Positions 1 through 6,441 of a stretch of 7,453 bases of DNA are shown here, piece by piece. This DNA is from Firmicutes bacterium UBA5010. GTDB lineage: Bacteria; Bacillota; Clostridia; Tissierellales; Sedimentibacteraceae. Made by a program: the position numbers and the translations under genes. Each line of letters opens with the position of its first letter. Positions within the stretch are counted from its first letter, which is position 1. The notes beneath the pieces are model-generated. The model was not told where the DNA came from, did no database searches, and was given only the letters and a program-made list of their open reading frames with translations. The stretch is taken from the NCBI GenBank assembly GCA_002396645.1, contig DGYI01000019.1, positions 1-7,453 of the forward strand, read 5' to 3'.

Positions 1-628
1 CAGAATACTGCCAAGACAGCTTGATGAAGCAGCTTCCGAAAGGCTTGAAAAAATAATATCAGAAACAGGTGTCAAACTTATAATGGATGATTCTGTAAAT
101 GAAATTATCGGTGCAGATAAGGCAAGCGGATTGAAGTTAAAATCCGGAAAAGAGCTTGAAACTGAATTAGTTGTTGTTTCCGCAGGTGTAAGAGCAAATG
201 TAAAGATAGCTGATGATACAGGAATACATATAAACAGAGCAATTATAGTAGATGACAAGATGAGAACTAATGTAAGTGATATATACGCTTGCGGTGATTG
301 CTGTGAGTTTAACGGAATAAATTATGCACTGTGGAGTGAAGCCGTAGAACAAGGAAAAACAGCCGGTATAAACTCAGTCGGAGATAAAAGTGTTTATAAA
401 TCAATTGTTCCTTCAACAACTTCTAACATATTTAACACAAGCATTTTTTCAGTAGGAGATGTTAATCCGAGCGAGCCATACGAAACTAAAGAAGATGATG
501 ATATTGCAAATAACGCATATCAAAAATTATTTTATAAAAACAATACTTTGGTCGGAGCGATATTAATAGGCGATACAAGAAAATCAAAGTATCTGCTGGA
601 AGAATTAGAAAAAGAAACAGGAATTTAG
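1..628 (+). CDS. NAD(P)/FAD-dependent oxidoreductase (rubredoxin reductase / NirB-like), C-terminal part
   Basis: The gene is cut by the left edge. The reading frame is open from base 2 and gives 208 residues before TAG at 626-628, so the N-terminal FAD-binding Rossmann motif is missing. The visible start (RILPRQLDEAASERLE) matches the segment after the NAD-binding motif in this flavoprotein family. It is followed by ELVVVSAGVRAN (the 'd.vv.a.Gv.pn' strand), then TNVSDIYACGDC, the second FAD-contacting GD motif, and ALWSEAVEQGKTAG, typical of NADH:rubredoxin oxidoreductases and the NirB N-terminal module. The last 80 or so residues look like the C-terminal domain of rubredoxin reductases. The likely role is cytoplasmic electron transfer from NAD(P)H to a small redox protein, in anaerobes often linked to oxygen or peroxide detoxification. 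The exact acceptor cannot be told. The final codons lie inside the terminator stem. Confidence 0.85.
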   Translation, partial: RILPRQLDEAASERLEKIISETGVKLIMDDSVNEIIGADKASGLKLKSGKELETELVVVSAGVRANVKIADDTGIHINRAIIVDDKMRTNVSDIYACGDCCEFNGINYALWSEAVEQGKTAGINSVGDKSVYKSIVPSTTSNIFNTSIFSVGDVNPSEPYETKEDDDIANNAYQKLFYKNNTLVGAILIGDTRKSKYLLEELEKETGI

Positions 629-656
629 CTTTAAGCTAAATTCCTGTTTCTTTTTC
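608..656. terminator. Long bidirectional terminator hairpin overlapping the 3' end of the oxidoreductase gene
   Basis: A perfect 22-bp inverted repeat has its left arm at 608-629, a TTTAA spacer at 630-634, and its right arm at 635-656. One more T-A pair is possible, leaving a 3-nt loop. The outer stem is A-rich on the left and T-rich on the right (TTTCTTTTTC), so either strand's transcript ends in a U-rich stretch. It sits between convergent genes (oxidoreductase on +, DHHW protein on -) and probably stops transcription from both sides. The stop codon and the codons for KETGI of the oxidoreductase lie in the left arm. Confidence 0.85.
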
Positions 657-684
657 TATGTTCATGTGCTGATTGCACAAAAAT

Positions 685-1908
685 TTACTTTAAATCAAAC
701 ATATCATCATTGCAAATTGAGCCTGAACCGTACATCATTAAAATTAAATCATAGTCATTATTATTTATAAATTCTTTTACGGATTGTTCCTTTGATAGTC
801 TGAAGTCTATCATGGTGACTTCCTCGCATGTCAGAGATAAAAATGCAGCAACCGGAAGTGCGTATGAATCTTTTATAATTAATATTTTATAATCATTTTG
901 GGCATTTTCATTTATTATAGTGGTAAAATCACTGTCTAAGCTGAAATATGAAGCATACCTGTTTGTATCTGCAGGCATATCAGGATCGCTTAAGGTTTTA
1001 TCTATTATTATATCATCAAAGCTTCCTTCGCTCTGGGGTGTTTTATCAAAGCCCTGATACAGCTTTATATTTGTTTCAAATCCGGGTGTAATGAGTGTAT
1101 AATCGTCAATCCCCGAATAAATTCTGCCCATTCTTTTTCCCAAAGATCCGAGAAAAGAATTTTCAAGAGTATTTATTTTATAATTTGCTATGTTTGTATA
1201 GTAATTATTTTGGTCGAGTTTCATTCCATGGCTGTCGTCTATATAATCAACAAGCTCCTTAAATGCCCAAAATGCAGTCTCTGTTTTCCAATGATGGTCT
1301 GTTTTAAAAAAAGAGTTTTCAATATCTAAATCACCCTTTTTTGTTGATTCTCTCAAATCAAGATAGCTGATATTATTTTCATTTAATCCTGCTATGAAAT
1401 TATCGCAGTTTTGATTAGCGTTGGCATAAATATCAATACCTTTTTTAAATGTTGTTCTTCCTTCATAATCCTTTGAGAGTGCCATCACAAATGAAAAAGG
1501 AATATCGATATCTTTAAAATAATCGTTCATGAGTGAAAGTTTTTTGGCATTGGCTTTTGTATTATAGTTATATCCTGCAAAATGCAGCAACCCTTGCTCG
1601 TCTTTTAACATATATCCGATATCGACATCATTAATAAGTTTTTTGTTTAATAATTTTTGTGTTATTCCGTAACCTTCAATGAAATATTGAAGTCCGGCAA
1701 GGTTTTTATTAAAAGCTGAATTACAAGATTTTATGGCTTGTTCAAATGTCATGGACAGTCTGTCATTTAAATTTTCATCCGAATTTTCATATGTTTTGTA
1801 TATGCTTGAAAATATTTCTCTATAATTATTTTTAATAGTTATACCGCCGATAACAAATGATATAGCTAAGAAAATTATTGTAATAATTAAATTCTTCTTG
1901 CTTGTCAT
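685..1908 (-). CDS. DHHW family protein (AlgX/AlgJ-like SGNH-type partner of the MBOAT acyltransferase)
   Basis: This is a 407-residue protein with one N-terminal membrane segment (about residues 7-25) after a short Lys-containing head, so the rest probably lies outside the membrane. Key motifs are TDHHW (203-207), which gives the DxH pair of the catalytic site, and KDSYA (346-350), with Ser348 as the likely nucleophile. It is followed by VTMIDFR, the usual 'v..iD.R' strand. This is the layout of the DHHW/AlgX-AlgJ branch of SGNH-like esterase/acetyltransferases. The likely job is to take the acyl (probably acetyl) group passed across the membrane by the MBOAT protein and place it on a polysaccharide. 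Its ATG is 16 nt past the MBOAT stop, with GGAG 7 nt upstream (1916-1919), so the two genes form one operon. The sugar polymer is unknown, since no glycan synthesis gene is in view. Confidence 0.85.
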   Translation of the reverse strand: MTSKKNLIITIIFLAISFVIGGITIKNNYREIFSSIYKTYENSDENLNDRLSMTFEQAIKSCNSAFNKNLAGLQYFIEGYGITQKLLNKKLINDVDIGYMLKDEQGLLHFAGYNYNTKANAKKLSLMNDYFKDIDIPFSFVMALSKDYEGRTTFKKGIDIYANANQNCDNFIAGLNENNISYLDLRESTKKGDLDIENSFFKTDHHWKTETAFWAFKELVDYIDDSHGMKLDQNNYYTNIANYKINTLENSFLGSLGKRMGRIYSGIDDYTLITPGFETNIKLYQGFDKTPQSEGSFDDIIIDKTLSDPDMPADTNRYASYFSLDSDFTTIINENAQNDYKILIIKDSYALPVAAFLSLTCEEVTMIDFRLSKEQSVKEFINNNDYDLILMMYGSGSICNDDMFDLK

Positions 1909-1924
1909 AGCTTAGCTCCGTTTC

Positions 1925-3349
1925 TTAGAAATTGAAATAAATAAATGGGTTATAAGTTCCTTTTACAATATAAGAGAGGCTTACAGCATATATTGCAATA
2001 AAGAATAAAATATAAAAAGTGCTGTATAAAAAACTATTTTCTAAATTATATTTTCGCACAAGATTTTTTATATATGACGAAACAGGGGCGCAAAAAATCA
2101 CTGCTGCAATAAAAAATACTACAGTTCCTTCAAAATTAGATGGAATAAATCTATCGGTAAGGGCATTGCCGTTTAATCCGAACATTGATTTTATATACGT
2201 AAAAGCTGAATTTATATCATTGCTTCTGAATAAAACCCATCCTATTAAAACTGAAAAAAATGTATACATCCACTTTATTAAAGCAAAATTTTTGAATTTG
2301 TGCTCAAAACCGAATAATTTTTCTGCGGTAAGCAGTATAAAATAGTAAAGTCCCCAAACTATAAAGGTCCAATTGGCTCCGTGCCAAACTCCTGTCAAGA
2401 GCCAAACAACAAACAGATTAAAGATTAATCTTGATTTATTTTTTACCCTGCTGCCTCCCAAAGGTATATATACATAGTCCCTAAACCAGCTTCCCAAAGA
2501 AATATGCCACCTTCTCCAAAATTCGGATACTGATTTTGATATATAAGGGTAATTAAAGTTTTCGTTAAAATGGAATCCGAACATTTTTCCAAGACCTATT
2601 GCCATATCTGAATATCCTGAAAAATCATAGTATATTTGAAAAGCATAGGAGATTATACCAAGCCAGGCCATAATTATGGAAAGATTGGATAGGTTTGAGT
2701 TGAATGCCTTGTCCGCAAATATAGCAAAGCTGTTAGCCAATAAAACTTTTTTACCCATACCGATTATAAAGCGGCAGACACCCTTTGAAAAATCATCCCA
2801 GCTTTCTCTTCTTGATTTTATTTGTTCTGCAATTGTCTCATATCTTACTATGGGACCTGCAATCAACTGTGGGAAAAATGATATGTATAGAGCTACATTC
2901 AGCGGATTTTTTTGAACTTCTCCATTTTTTCTGTAAACATCAATTACATAAGAAATTGCCTGAAAAGTAAAAAATGAAATCCCTATCGGCAAAGAAATTT
3001 CAGGTACAGATAAATTTGTGCTTGCAAGCTGATTAATGCTCGAAACAGCAAACATTAAATACTTAAAGATAAATAAAATAGTCAGGTTAAATACTACCAT
3101 CAATCCTATTATGATTTTTGCTTTTAACTTATCATCTCTGTATTTATCTGCCAGGACCCCGAATAAATAGTTAAATATGATGGATAAAAGCATTATAAAT
3201 ATAAATTTTGGCTCTCCCCAAGCATAAAATAACAGACTTACTATGACAAGAAATATATTTTTTATTTTTATATTTCTTAATAGAGCAAAATATATAAATA
3301 AAACTGCCGGAATATATGCGAATATAAAAATTGAGCTGGAAAATAACAT
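1925..3349 (-). CDS. MBOAT family membrane-bound O-acyltransferase (AlgI/DltB-like)
   Basis: This 474-residue polytopic membrane protein has many hydrophobic segments along its whole length, a normal size for the AlgI group. Diagnostic motifs in order are PIGISFFTFQAISYVIDVYR (121-140), QLIAGPIVRY (161-170), YYDFSGYSDMAIG (240-252), FWRRWHISLGSWFRDYVYIP (277-296) and TGVWHGANWTFIVWG (319-333). His323 in WHGA is the conserved catalytic histidine position of MBOAT enzymes, and His282 is the second conserved histidine. The protein is expected to move an acyl group from a cytoplasmic donor across the membrane. It is the first gene of a minus-strand pair with the DHHW protein, an arrangement known from alginate acetylation and many Firmicute surface-polymer loci. 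AGGAGG is at 3354-3359, only 4 nt from the ATG. DltB is less likely because the dltA, dltC and dltD genes are absent and the partner is of DHHW type. Confidence 0.93.
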   Translation of the reverse strand: MLFSSSIFIFAYIPAVLFIYFALLRNIKIKNIFLVIVSLLFYAWGEPKFIFIMLLSIIFNYLFGVLADKYRDDKLKAKIIIGLMVVFNLTILFIFKYLMFAVSSINQLASTNLSVPEISLPIGISFFTFQAISYVIDVYRKNGEVQKNPLNVALYISFFPQLIAGPIVRYETIAEQIKSRRESWDDFSKGVCRFIIGMGKKVLLANSFAIFADKAFNSNLSNLSIIMAWLGIISYAFQIYYDFSGYSDMAIGLGKMFGFHFNENFNYPYISKSVSEFWRRWHISLGSWFRDYVYIPLGGSRVKNKSRLIFNLFVVWLLTGVWHGANWTFIVWGLYYFILLTAEKLFGFEHKFKNFALIKWMYTFFSVLIGWVLFRSNDINSAFTYIKSMFGLNGNALTDRFIPSNFEGTVVFFIAAVIFCAPVSSYIKNLVRKYNLENSFLYSTFYILFFIAIYAVSLSYIVKGTYNPFIYFNF

Positions 3350-3390
3350 GATTCCTCCTGTTTTAATGCGTTTTGTACATACAGAAAGAT

Positions 3391-3417
3391 ATTATATCAT
3401 TATCGTTTAAAAATCAA
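3391..3417 (-). promoter_or_regulatory. Candidate sigma-A promoter for the MBOAT-DHHW operon
   Basis: Read on the minus strand, TTGATT (3417-3412) is followed after 15 nt by a perfect TATAAT (3396-3391), about 40 nt upstream of the MBOAT start. The spacer is 2 nt shorter than ideal, but TAATAT two bases further on would give 17. The call rests on the sequence match and the position only. Confidence 0.5.
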
Positions 3418-3456
3418 GTGAAGATATTGTAAAATTTAAATTCTACGGAGCGTGGA

Positions 3457-3485
3457 TTGTTTATAAATAATATAGCGGTTAAAAT
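3457..3485 (+). promoter_or_regulatory. Weak candidate promoter for the GIY-YIG-like / AAA-VWA operon
   Basis: TTGTTT (3457-3462), a 17-nt spacer, and TAAAAT (3480-3485) form the best + strand match in the 154-bp divergent gap. Transcription would begin around 3492, right at the ribosome binding site, leaving an unusually short leader. That makes the call doubtful. I see no better promoter in the gap. Confidence 0.25.
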
Positions 3486-3490
3486 AAAAC

Positions 3491-3497
3491 AGAGGTG
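3491..3497 (+). promoter_or_regulatory. Ribosome binding site AGAGGTG that sets the start at 3504
   Basis: AGAGGTG ends 6 nt before the ATG at 3504. A GTG at 3495 opens the same frame three codons earlier, but it is part of this site and has no Shine-Dalgarno sequence of its own. Confidence 0.7.
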
Positions 3498-3503
3498 AAC
3501 AAT

Positions 3504-3842
3504 ATGGATATGAAAAGAAAAAAACAACTCCTTGAGGAGTACAGAAATAGAAAGCCTGAGATGGGAATTATCTCTTTTTGCTGTAAAGAAGCAAAAGAAA
3601 CATTTTTATGTATTTCCAAAGACACAAAAGCTAATATTAACGGCAGCAGGTTTAAATTATCTGCAAATAGTCATCCTAATAAAAGGATGCAAGAGCTTTG
3701 GAATCAATACGGTGAATCCGGTTTTGAAATATCTGTTGTACAAATTTTAAAATATGAAGACCCTAAAGCAGATCATACTGAGGAATTAGAAAAGTTACTC
3801 ATACAATGCTTAGATTTAGATAACAGCGCAAGGAGGATGTAA
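3504..3842 (+). CDS. Small GIY-YIG nuclease-fold-like protein lacking the catalytic tyrosines
   Basis: This is a 112-residue protein. After a basic N-terminal helix (MDMKRKKQLLEEYRNRKPEM) comes MGIIS (20-24), where GIY is expected, then FLCIS (34-38), where YIGSS is expected. It continues with INGSRFKL (45-52), HPNKRMQELWNQYGESGFEI (57-76) and a C-terminal acidic helix. The HPN..(L/M)Q..W..YG...F.I stretch is what I recognise from small clostridial proteins annotated as GIY-YIG family. Arg49, His57 and Glu93 could match family positions, but both signature tyrosines are replaced (Ile23, Phe34). Nuclease activity is therefore doubtful, and a binding or adaptor role seems more likely. It is the first gene of a three-gene operon; its last codons AGG AGG ATG TAA also form the ribosome binding site of the next gene. 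The fold is assigned from motif memory, without a profile search. Confidence 0.7.
   Translation: MDMKRKKQLLEEYRNRKPEMGIISFCCKEAKETFLCISKDTKANINGSRFKLSANSHPNKRMQELWNQYGESGFEISVVQILKYEDPKADHTEELEKLLIQCLDLDNSARRM
3831..3836 (+). promoter_or_regulatory. Ribosome binding site AGGAGG inside the upstream gene, setting a TTG start
   Basis: The AGGAGG here codes for the last two arginines of the GIY-YIG-like protein and lies 8 nt before TTG at 3845. The next in-frame ATG (3863) is 26 nt away and has no site of its own. This favours the TTG start and suggests that translation of the two genes is coupled. Confidence 0.75.
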
Positions 3843-3844
3843 GG

Positions 3845-4309
3845 TTGAAAGAAAAAATTGTAATGGCTGCAGAGAACTATGACCGTATAGACGGCAGAAA
3901 TGCCTATAAGTCAGAAATTAAAAGATTGACTTTAGGCTCGCCTGTGTTGGAGGAAAATAAGAACATGCAGATTGCCGCTCAAATTTGGAGACAAAATATT
4001 GATGGAGATTTAGAAATGACTGTAGAGCTTCCTGTTCATCAAGTATTTGATTTAATGATATTTTTAAGTCGTGTATTGCTGCATTTTCGTGAGGCTTATC
4101 GGCTTCCTCTGTTATATGACCCCAAAAAGCCTGATATTGAACGTATCGGCATACAGGGAGGAGTTATGCCTGTGAGAGTTTGCACGGAAAACCCGAATAT
4201 CAATGAAGATATTAAAATCTTTTCACAAGCTCTTAATGACTTGGGAGAAATCAGCGGAGAGCGTCTGCGTGTGCTCACACGAATTTTAGAAGAAATGGAG
4301 TATTTTTAA
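3845..4309 (+). CDS. Protein of unknown function, 154 residues (possibly DUF6530-like), middle gene of the AAA-VWA operon
   Basis: There is no membrane segment or signal peptide, so it is probably cytoplasmic. Visible parts are AENYDRIDGRNAYKSE (9-24), IAAQIWRQN (43-51), ELPVHQVFDLMIFLSRVLLH (61-80, an amphipathic or hydrophobic helix), PLLYDPKKPDIERIGIQGG (88-106) and a C-terminal helix GERLRVLTRILEEMEYF. The ENYD.(I/V)DGR.AY start and the W-R / ELP.H..(F)DL pattern recall Firmicute proteins grouped as DUF6530, but this is memory and was not checked. No catalytic motif can be named. The gene starts with TTG 2 nt after the previous stop and ends 2 nt before the AAA-VWA gene. A work partner of the ATPase, such as an adaptor, is the natural guess. 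If the ATG at 3863 were used instead, the protein would have 148 residues. Confidence 0.8.
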   Translation: MKEKIVMAAENYDRIDGRNAYKSEIKRLTLGSPVLEENKNMQIAAQIWRQNIDGDLEMTVELPVHQVFDLMIFLSRVLLHFREAYRLPLLYDPKKPDIERIGIQGGVMPVRVCTENPNINEDIKIFSQALNDLGEISGERLRVLTRILEEMEYF

Positions 4310-4311
4310 AA

Positions 4312-6360
4312 ATGGAAAATAAAATGCTTTTGTCTTTGCAAAGGACATTGACAGAAGCTGAAAAAAAGCTTGTTTGGAAAAAAACGCCGTCTCATATCGA
4401 AAGTGAAGCAGAGCGGCGAATCTGTGCTGAAATAAAACGTAATTGGCACAGTAAAGAAATGAAAATTACAAATATTTTATTAGAAGGAGATGCAGGGTCA
4501 GGAAAGACACAGCTTGCAAAGGCACTTTCGGCGGACTTTGGTTTGCCTTATACAAAAGTCACATGCTTTGCCGATATGGATAAATCAGATATACTCGGCT
4601 CGATTCTTCCGGTTTTATCGGAAGATGAGCACAGCGCAGAGCAGGTCAGCTATCAATTTTATCCTTCTGAAATTGTCCGTGCATATGAAAACGGGTGGCT
4701 TTTGGAGATTCAGGAGCCTACGGTTATAAGGGATGCCGCGGTGCTTATGGCATTGAATTCTGCTTTGGAGCCTGATGGAAGCATCAATCTTCCAACCCGT
4801 GTTGTACACCGCCATCCTGATTTTATTGCAGTGATAACAACCAACAGAGGATATAATGGCTGCCGTCCGTTGAATGAAGCACTGCGAGACAGAATCCAGC
4901 ATACCGAGAAAATGGATTTACCTCCGAAATCAGTTATGATACAGAGGGCTGAGGCTAAGACAGGATATACGAATCAACAGATATTGTCTGTTCTTGCGGA
5001 TATTATTATAACGCTGGATGAAACAGCAAAGGCTAACGCTATCAAAGGTGTAGCGGGTATGCGTTCTTACTTGTTCTGGACTGATGCTGTCGCAAGCGGA
5101 GCTTCGTTTTATGAATCAATGTATCACAAGGTTATTTATAAAATCACAACAGATTCATCTGAGATTTCTATTTTGGAACAGGCTTTAGCCGCAAAGGGTT
5201 TAATAGAACAGTTAAAACAATCAGAGCAGGAGCGGATGAACAGACAGGAAAGTAAAAATACTGATGTGATGGAATTAAATTTGTCCGAGGATGGACAATG
5301 TCTGGGAAGTAAAGAAGAAACACCGATAGATCCAAATGCGGTGCGGATGCGTAAAGATGCGGATAGTCAGGGACATTCAGATCAAAGCTCTGATATTGCG
5401 TCAAAAAACACACAAAGCAGTGATAACGCAGAGGATGGAGAACCCATTTATCATGAAATGGAGCCGGAGCAGCTTACAGAACAGCAAAAACAAGATTTCC
5501 GAAAAAAGCTCAATCAGGAAGCTCGTGAAAGTGTAAAAGGCAGTATTCATCAGCAAATGAAGCTGATCGTCCACCGTCCTGAGGTCACAGAAGAAAACAG
5601 AATTGAATATATGAAGCAAGCATCCGAGCTGATGCCTGTAATCAGAGAGCTTGTTCGCAAAACCATGCCTCTTTTGGAGCATGAAAGAGCAGATGAATTT
5701 GCATCTGCACAGCTATACGGAACAAATTTTTGTGCGAATCGTGTTGCGGCACAAGATTTTAGATACTTTTCAAGAAAGCGTCCTCCGAATGAAGAACCGA
5801 CTCTTGCAGTTGCACTGCGAATAGATGAATCTGCATCCATGTCCGCGTATGGCAGACTGGATGCCGCAAAACAAGCAGCAATTGCTTTGTATGAATTTTG
5901 CTGCGGATGCAATATCCCTGTAATGATTTACGGCGATACTGCCGACCGCTCACGCATGGAACAAATGTCACTTTACTCTTATGTGGATTTTGACAGCAAG
6001 GACCCGGATGAAAAATACTCTCTTGTTAATATTCAAGGCAGGAGCAATAATCGAGATGGTATGGCTATCAGAATTATTGCGGATCGTTTATTAAAGTCTT
6101 CACAAAAAACAAAGCTGTTTATCAGTATCAGCGATGGACAGCCCAAAGCCATGCCGGATTATACAGGTGATTTAGCTGTTTCAGACATGAAAAATACTTT
6201 GCAGGAATATCGCCGAAAGGGCATCATCTTTCTTGCTGCCGCTATCGGACAGGATAAAGAAATTATCGGAGATATTTACGGAAAGGAAAACACACTGGAT
6301 ATTACTGATCTTAAACAGCTTCCTGCTCACCTTGTTCAGATTATTGCAAGATATCTTTAG
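4312..6360 (+). CDS. AAA+ ATPase fused to a VWA domain (CobS-CobT / MoxR-like chaperone or chelatase-type protein)
   Basis: This is a 682-residue soluble protein. Residues 50-235 or so form an AAA+ domain of the dynein-related/MoxR type: Walker A GDAGSGKT (59-66), a Walker B region WLLEIQEP (129-136) in which the usual Asp-Glu appears as Gln134-Glu135, sensor 1 asparagine in VITTNRG (Asn178), and ALRDRIQ (190-196) with a likely arginine finger at Arg194. Residues 295-420 are a charged, Ser/Asp/Glu-rich linker. The C-terminal 190 residues form a VWA domain with MIDAS motif DESAS (505-509), NNRDGMAIR (579-587) in the CobT-like 'DG.A' position, and ISDGQP (606-611, Asp608). The order AAA, acidic linker, VWA recalls magnesium chelatase D and joins what CobS and CobT keep separate. 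Such machines remodel a protein or insert a metal using ATP. The start is 2 nt after the preceding stop; TGGAG (4296-4300) lies 11 nt upstream. GC content looks higher here than in the acyltransferase genes. Confidence 0.88.
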   Translation: MENKMLLSLQRTLTEAEKKLVWKKTPSHIESEAERRICAEIKRNWHSKEMKITNILLEGDAGSGKTQLAKALSADFGLPYTKVTCFADMDKSDILGSILPVLSEDEHSAEQVSYQFYPSEIVRAYENGWLLEIQEPTVIRDAAVLMALNSALEPDGSINLPTRVVHRHPDFIAVITTNRGYNGCRPLNEALRDRIQHTEKMDLPPKSVMIQRAEAKTGYTNQQILSVLADIIITLDETAKANAIKGVAGMRSYLFWTDAVASGASFYESMYHKVIYKITTDSSEISILEQALAAKGLIEQLKQSEQERMNRQESKNTDVMELNLSEDGQCLGSKEETPIDPNAVRMRKDADSQGHSDQSSDIASKNTQSSDNAEDGEPIYHEMEPEQLTEQQKQDFRKKLNQEARESVKGSIHQQMKLIVHRPEVTEENRIEYMKQASELMPVIRELVRKTMPLLEHERADEFASAQLYGTNFCANRVAAQDFRYFSRKRPPNEEPTLAVALRIDESASMSAYGRLDAAKQAAIALYEFCCGCNIPVMIYGDTADRSRMEQMSLYSYVDFDSKDPDEKYSLVNIQGRSNNRDGMAIRIIADRLLKSSQKTKLFISISDGQPKAMPDYTGDLAVSDMKNTLQEYRRKGIIFLAAAIGQDKEIIGDIYGKENTLDITDLKQLPAHLVQIIARYL

Positions 6361-6441
6361 ATTATTTAAAATATGCGGAATATATTTTTTGATATCGGTC
6401 AAAATACAGATAATCAGATATTATATAAAGGAGAGTTTTAT

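Noticed and set aside
665..679. Small hairpin TGTGC-TGATT-GCACA just after the DHHW stop
   Set aside because: The stem is only 5 bp and no T-run follows on the minus strand; the large hairpin at 608-656 is the convincing terminator.
2019..2345. 108-residue open frame on the + strand inside the MBOAT gene
   Set aside because: It is antisense to a well-supported membrane protein gene; the translation shows no recognisable domain, and the frame follows from the codon bias of the real gene.
3495..3503. GTG start three codons upstream of the GIY-YIG-like gene's ATG
   Set aside because: The GTG is part of the AGAGGTG ribosome binding site that serves ATG 3504, and it has no site of its own.
5550..5912. 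120-residue open frame on the minus strand inside the AAA-VWA gene
   Set aside because: It overlaps a fully supported coding region, has a poorly placed start signal and no recognisable motif.
4312..6360. Naming the AAA-VWA protein a cobaltochelatase subunit
   Set aside because: The domain likeness to CobS/CobT is real, but no cobalamin genes are nearby, the subunits are fused and the Walker B differs, so the specific function is not supported.
6373..6441. In-frame upstream extension of the DUF1540 protein from ATG 6373
   Set aside because: No ribosome binding site precedes it, the extra residues do not match the domain, and a strong site precedes ATG 6442.
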